In this document: positions 38,357 through 55,085 of the stretch, one piece after another
How positions within the stretch are numbered: the stretch's first letter is position 1
Layout of the letters: the number at the start of each line of letters is the position of its first letter
Source: Pectobacterium polaris
GTDB lineage: Bacteria; Pseudomonadota; Gammaproteobacteria; Enterobacterales; Enterobacteriaceae
Direction: 5' to 3'
Length of the DNA: 64,000 nt
Assembly (NCBI RefSeq): GCF_002307355.1
Contig: NZ_CP017481.1
Coordinates: 3,906,001 to 3,970,000, forward strand
Notes under the pieces: generated by a model
Databases searched by the model: none
What the model was told of the DNA's origin: nothing
The model's input: only the letters and a program-made list of their open reading frames with translations
Program-made: the position numbers and the translations under genes

Positions 38357-39217
38357 TTATTTCTGGCTATTCTTCAGCAGCGTTGCCGTGTTGATCGCCT
38401 CGATCAACTGGACGCGGTTAACCCGCGGGCTATACGTATCCAGCAAGCGCTGCCAAATCGTAATCGCGCGCGCATAGTCCGCTTTCAGGAACGCATCAGA
38501 TGCCAACAGCATCAGCGCCGTCACTTCATTGGCATCCAGCGCCAACGCTTTATCGACCATCTCTTGCATCGGGGGCGTGACGGCCTGACCCGCCTGGTAA
38601 TACAGCACCGTCGCCAGCGCCGAATACAGCTCAGCGCTGTCGCCCTTTAGCGCAATCGCCTGCCGATAAGCGCGCAGCGCGTTGTCGTAGGCGTTACGGT
38701 AAAGATAATATTCACCCAGCTCAGCCCAGAGGACGCTGTTACCCGGCGTTTTACGAATGTTGTCCTGCAAGGTAGCAAGCTGTTTTTCCTGCTGTTGCGC
38801 GTCGCTAAAATCGTGTAGCGGATCGGCAAGCCGCTGGCGTTCCGCCTGAACCAGCGCAGCACGCGGACTCAGCATGTAGAACGTCGCACTGCTCAATAGG
38901 ATAGCGATGACCGCGACTACAACCGCGATGGCGGGCATCGGGCGCTGCGCAGAAGAAGGGGATGAGGCTAACGGCAGATCGTGGGACAGTTCTCGGCCCA
39001 GCATTTTTGCCTCATGCTCGGACAGATGCTTTCCTGCCTGTTCACACTGGAAATGCCAGATGCGCTCCGCCAAACGCGGTAGCTTGCCATCCCCCTCCAA
39101 CTGACGCAGGGGCAATAGCGGCCATAACAGCCCGGCAGCCAGAACGACAACCGCGACCGCGACGAACACCATGCTTAATAAGTTCAGGTCCAACAGGTTC
39201 ACGCTTAACAGGCTCAT
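38357..39217 (-). CDS. nrfG: NrfG-type TPR protein of the nitrite reductase heme lyase, with extended N-terminus
   Basis: The product has 286 residues, clearly longer than the E. coli NrfG of about 198. The TPR region ([20 protein letters not shown] near residue 155, then [17 protein letters not shown]) is typical. The extra N-terminal part has a membrane helix and the stretch [20 protein letters not shown], as in CcmI-like proteins. NrfG acts with NrfE and NrfF to attach heme to the unusual CWSCK site of NrfA. The start at 39217 overlaps the nrfF stop (ATGA). Confidence 0.88.
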   Translation of the reverse strand: MSLLSVNLLDLNLLSMVFVAVAVVVLAAGLLWPLLPLRQLEGDGKLPRLAERIWHFQCEQAGKHLSEHEAKMLGRELSHDLPLASSPSSAQRPMPAIAVVVAVIAILLSSATFYMLSPRAALVQAERQRLADPLHDFSDAQQQEKQLATLQDNIRKTPGNSVLWAELGEYYLYRNAYDNALRAYRQAIALKGDSAELYSALATVLYYQAGQAVTPPMQEMVDKALALDANEVTALMLLASDAFLKADYARAITIWQRLLDTYSPRVNRVQLIEAINTATLLKNSQK

Positions 39218-39615
39218 GGGCGCGCTCCCCGGTTCTGCCGCCGCATCACTCGCCACGCGATAACCGCAATCGCTAACAGCAAAAGCAGCGGCGTGAGCCA
39301 GAGGATGCCGGTTTGCATTTTCATCGGCGGGTTGTACTGAACAAAGTCACCATAGCGCTGGTTCATAAACGCCATAATTTCTGACTTGTCCTTGCCCTGT
39401 TCCACCATGGAAAAGACCTCATGGCGCATGCTGACCGCCACGGGCGAATTCGATTCCAGCAGGCTCTGGTTCTGACATTGCGGGCAGCGCAGTTCGCCAG
39501 CAATCGCCATCGCGACCTGACGCTGTGCCTGACTGGAAAATGCCCAGGTATCGACCACCTGAGCCTGCACAGAAAAAGCCAGCAGCATGAAAAGGAGCGC
39601 AATGTGTTTAGTCAT
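39214..39615 (-). CDS. nrfF: Nitrite reductase heme lyase subunit NrfF (CcmH-like)
   Basis: The 133-residue protein has a signal peptide ([18 protein letters not shown]), the CcmH-like redox motif [20 protein letters not shown] near residue 43 and a C-terminal helix. It is a paralogue of ccmH in this window, dedicated to the NrfA Lys-ligated heme. The start at 39615 overlaps the nrfE stop by eight bases. Confidence 0.93.
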   Translation of the reverse strand: MTKHIALLFMLLAFSVQAQVVDTWAFSSQAQRQVAMAIAGELRCPQCQNQSLLESNSPVAVSMRHEVFSMVEQGKDKSEIMAFMNQRYGDFVQYNPPMKMQTGILWLTPLLLLLAIAVIAWRVMRRQNRGARP

Positions 39616-41485
39616 AGGCCCTTCTCCCTCGGAACCACCCCAGCAGTGCACCCGCGACCATCAGCAGGCCGCCGCCCCACACCCAGCGGACGCCGGTTTG
39701 CACATAGAAACGCATCGCATAGCGGTTCTCGCCGGTTTTCTCTCCCATCACGGCATACCATTCTCTGATCGGCCCCCAGGCAATGCCCGGCTCAACCATC
39801 TGTTGTTTACGTGCGTTGTAGTAACGGCGTTCCGGCATCACCTGAGCGATCGGCGAGTCGCCACGATAAATCGCAATCACAGCCTGCTCTGCGGTGTAGT
39901 TCTGCGCCGCCACTAACTCCAGCTGTAAAAATCGGAAATGGTAGTCGCCCAGCGTGACCTGTTCTCCTTGACCCACATTGGCGCTGATTTCCTGCTTGCT
40001 GCCCGCAGAGAACGCAATCCCCAAGGCAAATAGCGCCACGCCCGTATGCGCCAACAGTGCAGGAAGCTGCTGACGTATCGCCGACAGCGGCTGTAACCAC
40101 TGCGCGGCCATAGCCCAGCCGATCAGACCCGCAGCCAGTGCGACAGCGTACCCATACGGCCATAAGATCAGCGCAGTGACGACGCCGACCACCAGCGTCA
40201 TGCCTACACGCCGGACAGGCCAGCGCGTGCTACGTTTCCAGTAGCCTCCCGCGGCGACCCCGATTAGCAGCAGCATCAGGCCACCGAAGGGCAAGAGCAC
40301 GCGGTTAAAATAGGGCGCGCCCACGGAGATTTTCCCCCAGCCCGCCAGCCCGTAGATCATTGGGTAAAGCGTGCCAAGCAGTACCACCAGCGCGACAGCG
40401 CTGAATAACAGCAGCACCAGCAGTATCGCCATTTCCCGCGACCAGCCGGAGAAGCGGGCAGCAGAGCGGACAAGCTGGGCACGCCAGCCATAAATCGCCA
40501 GCGCTGCCATGCTCAAGCAGGCAAACAGGATAAATAGAGGTACCGCGCGATCGTGTTCGAGCGCGAAGGCATGGACAGACACCAATATCCCGGAACGCAC
40601 AATCAGCGTGCCCAGCAGACATAAAATGAACGTCAGCAGCGCCAATATCAGCGACCAATGGCGGAAGATGCCGCGCATGCGAGTGACAGACAGACTGTGC
40701 AGTAATGCGCTGGCCGTGAGCCACGGGAGCAGTGAGGCGTTCTCTACCGGATCCCAGAACCACCATCCTCCCCAGCCCAGTTCGTTATAGGCCCACCACG
40801 ATCCGAGGATGATGCCCAGCGTTAATAGACTCCAGGCCGGTAGCGTCCAGCGCCAGCAAATCCAGGCGGCAGGCGCAGTAAACTCACCATGAATCAGGGC
40901 GGCTAGCGCCAGCGCCGCACTCACGGTTAATCCGCCATAGCCCAGATAGAGCAACGGCGGATGGAGGATGAGGCCAATGTGTTGCAGCATGGGGTTGAGA
41001 TCCCTCCCCGCCACGGCAGGCGGGAAGAGACGCACAAAGGGATCGGAGAAAAAGACAATGAACACCAGCAGCGCGGTCGCTATCGCGGCCAGCATCGCCA
41101 ACGTCAGTGGGAATAGATCGCTCGTCTCCTTACGATAGCGGCAGGCAAACGCGGCGCTCCAGCCGGTTAAACATAACAGCCACAGCAGCAGCGATCCTTC
41201 ATGCCCGCCCCAGACTGCCGCAATTTTTAGCCCTAGCGGTAAATCACGATGGCTATGCTGGGCGACGTAATTAACAGAGAAATCATCCTGTACCACGCTC
41301 AGCGTCAGCGCGATAAACGCAAACAGCACAAGACCAAACAGTACTAACGTCCAGCACCGCGCCAGTCGGTAAGTGCCCGACCAGCGCAGGGAGTAGCCTG
41401 AAAATGTCAGCAACGCCGTTGCCACACCGACGCAAACCGCCAGCGACAGCGCGACATACCCAAATTCTGGCAATAACAACATCAA
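39608..41485 (-). CDS. nrfE: Nitrite reductase heme lyase subunit NrfE (CcmF-like)
   Basis: The 625-residue polytopic protein is a paralogue of CcmF. It has the motif [20 protein letters not shown] near residue 230 followed by ASLLPWLTASALLHSLS, and the [11 protein letters not shown] segment near 90. It is longer than E. coli NrfE (552) and nearer CcmF in length. With NrfF and NrfG it attaches heme to CWSCK of NrfA. It is intact here and provides the reference that exposes the ccmF frameshift. Confidence 0.94.
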   Translation of the reverse strand: MMLLLPEFGYVALSLAVCVGVATALLTFSGYSLRWSGTYRLARCWTLVLFGLVLFAFIALTLSVVQDDFSVNYVAQHSHRDLPLGLKIAAVWGGHEGSLLLWLLCLTGWSAAFACRYRKETSDLFPLTLAMLAAIATALLVFIVFFSDPFVRLFPPAVAGRDLNPMLQHIGLILHPPLLYLGYGGLTVSAALALAALIHGEFTAPAAWICWRWTLPAWSLLTLGIILGSWWAYNELGWGGWWFWDPVENASLLPWLTASALLHSLSVTRMRGIFRHWSLILALLTFILCLLGTLIVRSGILVSVHAFALEHDRAVPLFILFACLSMAALAIYGWRAQLVRSAARFSGWSREMAILLVLLLFSAVALVVLLGTLYPMIYGLAGWGKISVGAPYFNRVLLPFGGLMLLLIGVAAGGYWKRSTRWPVRRVGMTLVVGVVTALILWPYGYAVALAAGLIGWAMAAQWLQPLSAIRQQLPALLAHTGVALFALGIAFSAGSKQEISANVGQGEQVTLGDYHFRFLQLELVAAQNYTAEQAVIAIYRGDSPIAQVMPERRYYNARKQQMVEPGIAWGPIREWYAVMGEKTGENRYAMRFYVQTGVRWVWGGGLLMVAGALLGWFRGRRAYD

Positions 41486-41503
41486 CAGGCCTCTTGCTGG
41501 GAA

Positions 41504-42466
41504 TTAGACAACGGTTAACTGCCCCGCATAGAGGATAAAGAAGCGCAGTAATAAGACGCCCACCAGACTCAGGCCACACACCGCCAGCACGCCATAAGGT
41601 GAATGCTGTCGGCTGGCCCATGACTTGAGCAGCAAGGGAATGACTAATCCAATCCCTACCACTCCCAGCCAGAACCACACGGCCCAGAATCCTCCGCCCA
41701 CAGCCGCCACCAAGGCCCGCTGCTTCCCATCGTCCCCTAAAGCAAGGCCGATAAAGAACGCGAACAGTAAGAAGATCTCTAACCACACGACTGGCGTTTC
41801 GACACGGTGTACAAAGTGCGCTTCTTCGCTATGCGGATTGCTGCGATAGCGGCAGGCCATGGCGATCAGCGCCACGGCAGCACCGGAGGACACCCCCGAA
41901 AACAGGAATAAAGCCGGTAAGATCGGGTTATTCAGCAGCGGATAGGTCTTCAGCGCGGAGAGTAAAAACCCGGTATAAGCGCCTAACATCACCGCCAGCA
42001 GTAACATCACGATATCCAGTGATTTCTGCATCGGTGCCAGCCAGCCGAGCACCTTGGGAAGTATGACCAACTTCGGCAACCAGCGCTGTTGCAGCACGAT
42101 AACCTGCTCGCTGAAAATGTTGACCAGCCAGACCGCCAGCGCCGCCATATAGACCTGAAACAGCATCACCCCAACCGACATCACCGAGGTAAAGCTGTAA
42201 TGGAACATCAGCTTCCAGAACGTCCAAGGGCGCGTCAGGTGGAAAACCAGAATCAGCAATCCAAAAATGATGGTGCACGGTGCAAGAATCAGCGTGGTGC
42301 GCATGAGCGTACTGTCGGCGGTTGCCTGCTCGGGGTGGTAGCGCCGCAGTAAGGCCGACAGCGTCACCAGCCCCGCAGAAATGCCCACCAAAAACAGGTA
42401 AATCGCAATCGGCCAGTCCCAGACTAACGAATCAAAATGGAATGCGCTTGAAGACACGGGCGTCAT
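41504..42466 (-). CDS. nrfD: Nitrite reductase membrane quinol dehydrogenase subunit NrfD
   Basis: The 320-residue protein has eight to nine membrane helices of the NrfD/PsrC family, with FDSLVWDWPIAIYLFLVGIS at the N-terminus and FLFSGVSSGAAVALIAM near residue 185. It oxidises menaquinol and passes electrons through NrfC to NrfB and NrfA. The start overlaps the nrfC stop by four bases. Confidence 0.95.
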   Translation of the reverse strand: MTPVSSSAFHFDSLVWDWPIAIYLFLVGISAGLVTLSALLRRYHPEQATADSTLMRTTLILAPCTIIFGLLILVFHLTRPWTFWKLMFHYSFTSVMSVGVMLFQVYMAALAVWLVNIFSEQVIVLQQRWLPKLVILPKVLGWLAPMQKSLDIVMLLLAVMLGAYTGFLLSALKTYPLLNNPILPALFLFSGVSSGAAVALIAMACRYRSNPHSEEAHFVHRVETPVVWLEIFLLFAFFIGLALGDDGKQRALVAAVGGGFWAVWFWLGVVGIGLVIPLLLKSWASRQHSPYGVLAVCGLSLVGVLLLRFFILYAGQLTVV

Positions 42467-43134
42467 TGATGAACCTCCCCGTATTTAAACGGTACGCGAT
42501 AAACCTTAGGACGAGTGCCGAGCGCGATTTTGTAGCGATACGTCGGCTGTTGACGGAGCAGACGGGAAATCTCGCTGTCAGGATCGTCAAGGTTGCCGAA
42601 CGTCAGCGCGTTAGTCGGACAAGACAACACACAGGCGGGCAGTTTTCCGGCTTTCAGGTTGGTCTTGCGGCAAAAATCGCACTTATCCGCCGTTTTCGTC
42701 TTCGGATGAATAAAGCGCACCTGATAAGGACAGGCAGCAAGACAGTATTGGCACCCTACGCACAGATCGGGGTTCACATCCACAATGCCGCTTGCCGCAT
42801 CACGATACGACGCCCCGGTAGGACACACGTCAACACAGGGTGCATGATCGCAGTGCTGGCAGGAGTGACGGAAAAAGCGATATTTCACGTCTGGGAAGGT
42901 CCCGATCGGCTCGCTGCGAATGATCGTCAAGCGTGATACGCCTTCCGGCACCTGATTGACGTCCCGGCAGGCATCCATACACGCCGTACAGCCGATACAG
43001 AGCGATTCATCGTGGATCATGCCGTAGCGGACGCCGTTGATATTCAGCGTCTGTGCGACGACTTGCCCCGCCGTACTGGTGATGGCAATCAGCCCCCCCA
43101 TACGGGCAAGAAATTGACGACGAGAGCAACTCAT
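42463..43134 (-). CDS. nrfC: Nitrite reductase Fe-S subunit NrfC
   Basis: The 223-residue protein starts with a twin-arginine signal ([17 protein letters not shown]). Four [4Fe-4S] motifs follow: [37 protein letters not shown] and CDFCRKTN with CVLSCP. It is the electron-transfer partner of NrfD on the periplasmic side. It overlaps nrfB and nrfD by four bases each. Confidence 0.96.
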   Translation of the reverse strand: MSCSRRQFLARMGGLIAITSTAGQVVAQTLNINGVRYGMIHDESLCIGCTACMDACRDVNQVPEGVSRLTIIRSEPIGTFPDVKYRFFRHSCQHCDHAPCVDVCPTGASYRDAASGIVDVNPDLCVGCQYCLAACPYQVRFIHPKTKTADKCDFCRKTNLKAGKLPACVLSCPTNALTFGNLDDPDSEISRLLRQQPTYRYKIALGTRPKVYRVPFKYGEVHQ

Positions 43135-43700
43135 GGCTGCCTCTTATTACCCAGATGAACTGAGGCTGGGTTGAAGTCTGGGTTATTACGCTGATCGCTA
43201 TGGCAATCCACACACAGTTTGATGCGACTCTTGTCGTTCAGCGTCTGCATACTATCCTGCGTGGGGTGCAGTTGGTGGCAGCTGGCACAGGCCACTTTCG
43301 CGACGTGCACATCGTGTGGCCAAAACGATTTCTGCAACTGTTCCGGCGTATGGCATGACATACAGACGCTGTTTTGCTCTTCCACCTTATACATCGGGAA
43401 GTTAAAGCGCATGACATCTTTAACGCCTTCGCGGTGCAACAGCGACGGCTTACCGTGACAGTTTGTGCAGGTCAGCTGTTGCTGATTATGCGGGTTGACA
43501 GCGGAGGCATGTTTGCCCTGCATGCCATCCTCTTCCGGTTTATGGCACTGTAGACAAGCCTCATCGGGATTGCGCTGCGGCATGACCTCCCAGCGCTCTC
43601 CTTTTTCCGCCTGAGGTGCGGGCTGCGTCAGCCCTGGCAATGCCCAAAACAGGCCTGATACCAGCACCCCGGCAGTCAATAACGAACGTAATACGCTCAT
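43131..43700 (-). CDS. nrfB: Pentaheme cytochrome c NrfB
   Basis: The 189-residue protein (E. coli 188) has a signal peptide ([20 protein letters not shown]) and five heme motifs: CLQCH, CTNCH, CMSCH, CASCH and CVDCH. It donates electrons to NrfA. I chose ATG 43700, with GGAG 6 bases upstream, over a GTG six bases earlier. It starts 48 bases after nrfA. Confidence 0.96.
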   Translation of the reverse strand: MSVLRSLLTAGVLVSGLFWALPGLTQPAPQAEKGERWEVMPQRNPDEACLQCHKPEEDGMQGKHASAVNPHNQQQLTCTNCHGKPSLLHREGVKDVMRFNFPMYKVEEQNSVCMSCHTPEQLQKSFWPHDVHVAKVACASCHQLHPTQDSMQTLNDKSRIKLCVDCHSDQRNNPDFNPASVHLGNKRQP

Positions 43701-43748
43701 ATCCACTCCACTTTATGATCGCCCGCGTCCACGGGCGATGAGGGGTTA

Positions 43749-45182
43749 TTAGTTCAGTCGTCCCGCTTTACGCGCTTGCTCATCCCACTGCGGCACTACC
43801 GTATTCAGGAAATCCTGTTTTTCGGCTTTGATTTGCTGCATGTTGAGCCCAATCGCCTGCTGCGCTTTCTCTTTCGTCGAGATATCCGGCAGCTTGATTT
43901 CTCCTGTTATCCCTTTCTGGGCCAACAGGCGCACCAGTTTGGTTCTCGCCTCAGCGGATTTACTCAGCGAGGTGCCGAGCATCCGTAAGCCTTCATCCGG
44001 TGCATGCATGTGAATACCATGAGAGGCAACGGCCAGATCCCAGCGCCATTGCGCATGGCGGATATCCATCAGAATCGGCTGCATTTCTGCTTCGGTTGCA
44101 CCAGCATCCCAGGCCGCTTTCGCCTCAAAGTGCGCGTGAACCAGTTGCTCTTCGGCTTTCAGTTTTAAGTCCTGAATGGCCGTTTTGCGTTCAGCGACAA
44201 CCGCCTGCATCGCCGCTTTATCCTGCGTGTGGCAATTGGTACAGGTTTCGCCGTAATTGTCGAAAGGGTTGCCAATCTTGTGATCGGTATACAGCTTGCC
44301 GTCCGCGTTTTTCACTTTCGGCATATGGCAGTCGATACAGGTCACGTTGTTTTTACCGTGAATACCAATGCTCCAGGTTTCATATTCTGGATGTTGGGCT
44401 TTCAGCATCGGTGCACGGGAAAGGGTGTTGGTCCAGTCGGAGAAGGAAATGGCGTCATAGTATTTTTCCATGTCTTCGACTTTTGTGCCGTTATCCCATG
44501 GAAATTTCACCGCTTTGTCTTTACCGGAAAAATAATACTCAACGTGGCATTGTCCACAGACCATAGATTGCTGACCGAATCGACTGGTTTGATCAAACGG
44601 TTTGCCAATTGATTCCATTGCGCGCTCGGCGTAAGGACGGGACAGCGTCAGCGCCGGTTTACCCTGAGCGAAATCTGGGGACGCGGTATCATGGCAGTCC
44701 GCACAGCCGAGATCGTTAGTAATCTCCGGCCCGCCTCGCGCCCATTTGCCTTTGAAGTAGCCGTCCTCGCCTTCCTGTTGAATCAAGCGGGCGACATCTG
44801 GGCTTTTACAACTCCAGCACGCCATCGGCAGAGGGCCATCTTCTGCCGTCTTGGGTGCGCCGGTACGCAGCGTTTCACGCACATCCGTGATGGCGTAGGC
44901 ATGGCCGCGTGGCTTGTTATAGTCTCTGGAGAAGGGATAGCCCGCCCAGAGGACCACCATCATGGGGTCTTCTGCCAGCGCATCGTGACGCTCAGACTGT
45001 TCACTGGTCGCTTTCCACGAGTTGAACTGATCGGGGTGTTGATTGGTGAAGACGGAGTTTCTTGCTTCTATCGGGGCGGGAGGGGGTGACGCCGGAGCAT
45101 CAGCGGAATAGGCTGGCATCATTAGAAAGAGACTGGCTACCATGCCCCACAGATAGGAGACTGACATGCTTATCCTGACCAT
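43749..45182 (-). CDS. nrfA: Ammonia-forming cytochrome c552 nitrite reductase NrfA
   Basis: The 477-residue periplasmic enzyme reduces nitrite to ammonium with six electrons. The active-site heme is at CWSCKSPD, with Lys in place of His, near residue 121. Four normal sites follow: CADCH, CGQCH, CIDCH and CTNCH. Catalytic residues expected in this family are visible in [10 protein letters not shown] and [14 protein letters not shown] motifs. The signal peptide covers about residues 1-27 (ending PAYSA). The start at 45182 (MVRISMSV) aligns with E. coli, although an ATG five codons later has a better ribosome site. It is the first gene of nrfABCDEFG. Confidence 0.97.
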   Translation of the reverse strand: MVRISMSVSYLWGMVASLFLMMPAYSADAPASPPPAPIEARNSVFTNQHPDQFNSWKATSEQSERHDALAEDPMMVVLWAGYPFSRDYNKPRGHAYAITDVRETLRTGAPKTAEDGPLPMACWSCKSPDVARLIQQEGEDGYFKGKWARGGPEITNDLGCADCHDTASPDFAQGKPALTLSRPYAERAMESIGKPFDQTSRFGQQSMVCGQCHVEYYFSGKDKAVKFPWDNGTKVEDMEKYYDAISFSDWTNTLSRAPMLKAQHPEYETWSIGIHGKNNVTCIDCHMPKVKNADGKLYTDHKIGNPFDNYGETCTNCHTQDKAAMQAVVAERKTAIQDLKLKAEEQLVHAHFEAKAAWDAGATEAEMQPILMDIRHAQWRWDLAVASHGIHMHAPDEGLRMLGTSLSKSAEARTKLVRLLAQKGITGEIKLPDISTKEKAQQAIGLNMQQIKAEKQDFLNTVVPQWDEQARKAGRLN

Positions 45183-45303
45183 GCGTTTGTGTCCAAATTA
45201 AGCCGCCTACTGGCGGTCGTTTTAGTTATCCATTTGACAGAAACCACAACAACTGTCGTGACATTACTCGCACTATGAATAACAAAAAGATGCATTCAAA
45301 ATA

Positions 45304-45317
45304 TTGTTTTTGATCAA
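45304..45317 (-). promoter_or_regulatory. Candidate FNR site upstream of nrfA
   Basis: On the minus strand TTGATCAAAAACAA fits the FNR consensus TTGAT-N4-ATCAA with one mismatch. It lies about 125 bases before the nrfA ATG. Anaerobic FNR activation of nrf is well established in E. coli. The site has not been tested here. Confidence 0.5.
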
Positions 45318-45394
45318 AGGTAAAGAAAAGTAATGAATCGTATCGAAAGTTATATGAGGATTGTCTCAGTCATAGAGGGTGGACATCGCAGGAT

Positions 45395-45574
45395 ATGGCG
45401 AGGGGATTACACGCTGAGGGATTGAAAATTAAGCACTTAAAAACTGGCTACTTACGTATCAAGGTAGGTGGCGCAAGTACTGGGATGAAGCGTCCATGTC
45501 GGCCGTTCATCCCCGTGTATTTTCTGATAAAGCGTGGCGTTTTGCCTGATAGAAAAAGTTCAGACGCTCAATAA
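45395..45574 (+). CDS. Possible 59-residue small protein
   Basis: An ATG at 45395 opens a 59-codon basic frame (starts MARGLHAEGLKIKHLKTGYL, ends LPDRKSSDAQ) in the nrfA upstream region. I recognise no family. A weak AGGA lies too close to the ATG to be a good ribosome site. It may be a remnant of a larger gene or chance. Otherwise this 442-base region holds the nrfA promoter area. Confidence 0.2.
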   Translation: MARGLHAEGLKIKHLKTGYLRIKVGGASTGMKRPCRPFIPVYFLIKRGVLPDRKSSDAQ

Positions 45575-45598
45575 GTGGGGCTTAAGTGAAAAATAGTG

Positions 45599-45620
45599 CC
45601 CCAGAGTATGCCCTTTGGGG
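45599..45620 (-). terminator. Terminator downstream of the nucleoside hydrolase gene
   Basis: On the minus strand CCCCA pairs with TGGGG across a 12-base loop that can pair further, and CACTATTTTT follows. It lies just beyond the stop at 45625. Confidence 0.55.
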
Positions 45621-45624
45621 ATGT

Positions 45625-46638
45625 TTATTTCCCTTGGCCATAGGCCAACGCCAGCTTGGCGTAGAAATCTTCCAGCGTAAAGCGGGCATCAACGGCGTTA
45701 TACACCCGAATCTGGCGCAAATTTTTCTGAGGCGCATAGGTCAGATCGTCATTTAACTTCGGTGCATTCACCAACGTGTAGTGATATTCGTGGTCATCCA
45801 ACAGCAGCGAAACCGCGGGGTTATCGCCCAAGACCCAGACTTCACTTTTCGGCCACGGAACGTCTTTGATGGTTTCGGAAATCGCACGATTAAACTCGAT
45901 CAACTGTTGCCACAGGTACTCCCCGACCTTCCCCTGCGGCTTAACGCGCACGGCAAGCTCAGACAGCGAGACGCGCACAGACATATAAACATTATGCGGC
46001 ACCTGCCACAAAGGCACCTGGGATTTGAATACACTGTTCGCCGCGACCGGATCGTTGAACATATTGTATTCCCAGCCGCCCTTCGGATAAGGCATACCGC
46101 CAATCCACACTACCGTCATTTTGCTGGCGATCTTTGGTTCAGCCTGCAATGCAGCAGCGATATCCGTAATTGGCCCCATGACTAACACAAACAGCGGGTG
46201 CGAATCCTCTTTTAACGCTTCCTTGATCAGCATTTGCGCCCCTTCACTCAACGCAGGCGCACCACCGTCGGCTTTCAGCGCGTGCGTCGCACCGCGATAG
46301 ACGGGAATATCCGTTTTTCCCATCACGTTCATCAGGCGCTGGAGCTCATGGTAGCTTTCCATCATGCTGTTTTCGCCATCACGCTTCATCAACGGCGCGG
46401 TACGGGAGTAATGGGCAGCAATCAGCCCTTTCACCTGCATCGTCGGCGTCAGCACCGCATGTGCAACGGCAAAATCATCGTCAGCCTCGTTTTTCGCATC
46501 GGCGCTAATAATGACGCGAATCTGCTTATGATCGGCCACGTCAAAAGGGGAATTTTGAGCCTGCGCGCTGAACGCACTGAGGAAAGGCAATGCCACGATC
46601 AACATGGCAAAACGGGAAAAGTAGCTGCGAATAGACAT
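45625..46638 (-). CDS. Exported nucleoside hydrolase-like protein
   Basis: The 337-residue protein has a Sec signal peptide (FAMLIVALPFLSAFSAQA, cleavage near 27) and an inosine/uridine nucleoside hydrolase fold. The N-terminal metal motif reads ISADAKNEADDDFAVAHA rather than the usual DTDPGIDD. Later motifs are LVMGPITDIAAAL near residue 155 and GGWEYNMFNDPVAA near 185 with the Asn/Asp of the active site. Such proteins cleave ribonucleosides to base and ribose; export points to use of external nucleosides. The substrate is unproven because the first motif is divergent. It follows the esterase gene on the same strand. Confidence 0.8.
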   Translation of the reverse strand: MSIRSYFSRFAMLIVALPFLSAFSAQAQNSPFDVADHKQIRVIISADAKNEADDDFAVAHAVLTPTMQVKGLIAAHYSRTAPLMKRDGENSMMESYHELQRLMNVMGKTDIPVYRGATHALKADGGAPALSEGAQMLIKEALKEDSHPLFVLVMGPITDIAAALQAEPKIASKMTVVWIGGMPYPKGGWEYNMFNDPVAANSVFKSQVPLWQVPHNVYMSVRVSLSELAVRVKPQGKVGEYLWQQLIEFNRAISETIKDVPWPKSEVWVLGDNPAVSLLLDDHEYHYTLVNAPKLNDDLTYAPQKNLRQIRVYNAVDARFTLEDFYAKLALAYGQGK

Positions 46639-46677
46639 GATTATCCTTAACGCTAACGGTGCTTGGCCGTCGTTGAT

Positions 46678-46704
46678 ATGGCAGCCCAGCGATTCAGGCT
46701 GCCA
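46678..46704. terminator. Stem-loop between esterase and nucleoside hydrolase genes
   Basis: Arms tggcagcc and ggctgcca form an 8-bp stem with an 11-base loop in the 111-base gap. It could attenuate transcription or protect the upstream message; there is no T tract. Confidence 0.35.
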
Positions 46705-46749
46705 TCAGAGAAGCGGGCATGCAACGACGCTGCCCGCAGCATGAAGACG

Positions 46750-49696
<2,947 letters not shown>

Positions 49697-49938
49697 TTAA
49701 ACATCGATTTTAAATTGAAACAGTCCCCTCACGACGCTAGCCGTAAGTCCGCCTGTTTGTACACGTTGTGTAAATCCTAAATAACCGTTTATATGATTTA
49801 ATGGCTAGTCCATTCCCTCCCGTTTCATCTTATTTCCTCGCCATCTTTCCCATGTGTAGTAAAAAAATAGAGTTTGCATTCATCCCAGCGCTTATTTTTC
49901 TGAGAATGAATGCGTAAATGACTCATCGATGCGATGGT

Positions 49939-53273
<3,335 letters not shown>

Positions 53274-53342
53274 CTATCCTTAATACTAAACAGACCTAAA
53301 TATCAATGATTTAAGGTTGCCAGTTCTGTTTGAGACAAAAAA

Positions 53343-53391
53343 AAACCTAAATCGCTTTTCCCAATAAGCATTGAGAAAACGATTTAGGTTT
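53343..53391 (-). terminator. BglG-controlled terminator between bglG and bglF
   Basis: A 12-bp stem (aaacctaaatcg at 53343-53354 and cgatttaggttt at 53380-53391) is followed on the minus strand by nine T residues. Its 5' arm overlaps the RAT sequence, the standard bgl antitermination design. Confidence 0.93.
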
Positions 53392-53428
53392 TGCCTGCCC
53401 GCCTAGATTAGCCTGACAGTAACAATCC
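53387..53428 (-). promoter_or_regulatory. Ribonucleic antiterminator (RAT) site upstream of bglF
   Basis: On the minus strand GGATTGTTACTG begins the element and GGCAAAACC ends it, as in E. coli bgl RAT. The middle part is longer than usual (about 20 bases between the blocks). When dimeric BglG binds, the overlapping terminator cannot form. Confidence 0.85.
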
Positions 53429-53582
53429 TGATTGTTTGTTAGCACAACTACTGTGCCGACAATAAAACCAACTTCATCTGATAATTTGTTTTCCACATAC
53501 TCTATGCTTTCACTTTCGTCGTATGCAAGGGAATTTATCTTGCCATACTGCTATTTTGTGACGAAAAGCAAATTAACAGAAC

Positions 53583-54449
<867 letters not shown>

Positions 54450-54464
54450 TCAAACCCTGGAAAC

Positions 54465-54506
54465 AAAAAAACCAGACACCCGTAGCAAGAACGAGCATCT
54501 GGTTTT
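54465..54506 (-). terminator. BglG-controlled terminator upstream of bglG
   Basis: Arms aaccagacacccg and cgagcatctggtt form a 13-base stem with one mismatch, and seven T residues follow on the minus strand. The 5' side overlaps the RAT element at 54501-54529. Confidence 0.92.
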
Positions 54507-54529
54507 GCCTGCTTACGCAGTAACAATCC
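54501..54529 (-). promoter_or_regulatory. Ribonucleic antiterminator (RAT) site in the bglG leader
   Basis: The minus strand reads GGATTGTTACTGCGTAAGCA followed by GGCAAAACC, practically identical to the E. coli bgl RAT. It controls read-through into bglG and hence the whole operon. Confidence 0.95.
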
Positions 54530-54805
54530 GCAATGGCAGGTAAACTACCATTTGCATTCATCTTCTCAAGAAGCATGACACAAAAACGTGATACGGATCG
54601 ACAGAAAAACATGCCGCTTACACGTGTTTTCCTTATTTATTGTCGACTGTTACAAGAATCAACCACTTGCCGTCGTTCGCCGTAATACCGTATTTATACC
54701 GTGGGTTTCTTAGGCAGTTGCGCAACAAAGTTAGGTAAAAACACCAAATCGCTCAGTTTTTTGCGTAAACACGACAAAATATTCAATTTCACCCCTTTTA
54801 CCACC

Positions 54806-54833
54806 TTGTTTCTCGTCGCTTAATAACTATAAT
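54806..54833 (+). promoter_or_regulatory. Sigma-70 promoter of pykF
   Basis: TTGTTT (54806-54811) and TATAAT (54828-54833) are 16 bases apart, giving a start near 54840. The leader to pykF is then about 245 bases. Between 54530 and 54800 lies the bglG promoter region on the other strand, where I saw no certain site. Confidence 0.7.
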
Positions 54834-54851
54834 ACGAAACGTCGTTTCAAT

Positions 54852-54866
54852 TGAATGGTTTCAGCT
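54852..54866. promoter_or_regulatory. Candidate Cra (FruR) operator of pykF
   Basis: The reverse strand reads AGCTGAAACCATTCA, matching the Cra consensus GCTGAAWCSNTTCA. It lies about 15 bases downstream of the predicted pykF start point, as does the known Cra site of E. coli pykF. Cra would repress glycolysis until fructose phosphates accumulate. Confidence 0.65.
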
Positions 54867-55085
54867 AAACAACGTGCCACTATCAATAACATTATTATCA
54901 ACGGCATCGCCAACGCGAATCCCGCTCTCATGCGACGAGCGGCTGTGCACTTCATCACCCATTCACGACGACCATCTATACTTACCTCCTATACTGTTCC
55001 CTCACGCATTCTTTCCAGCGGCCTGTCTCGCCTCGCCACTGGTTCACTCGTTTTTTTATCCATCACAACTTGTAGAAACTATCTT

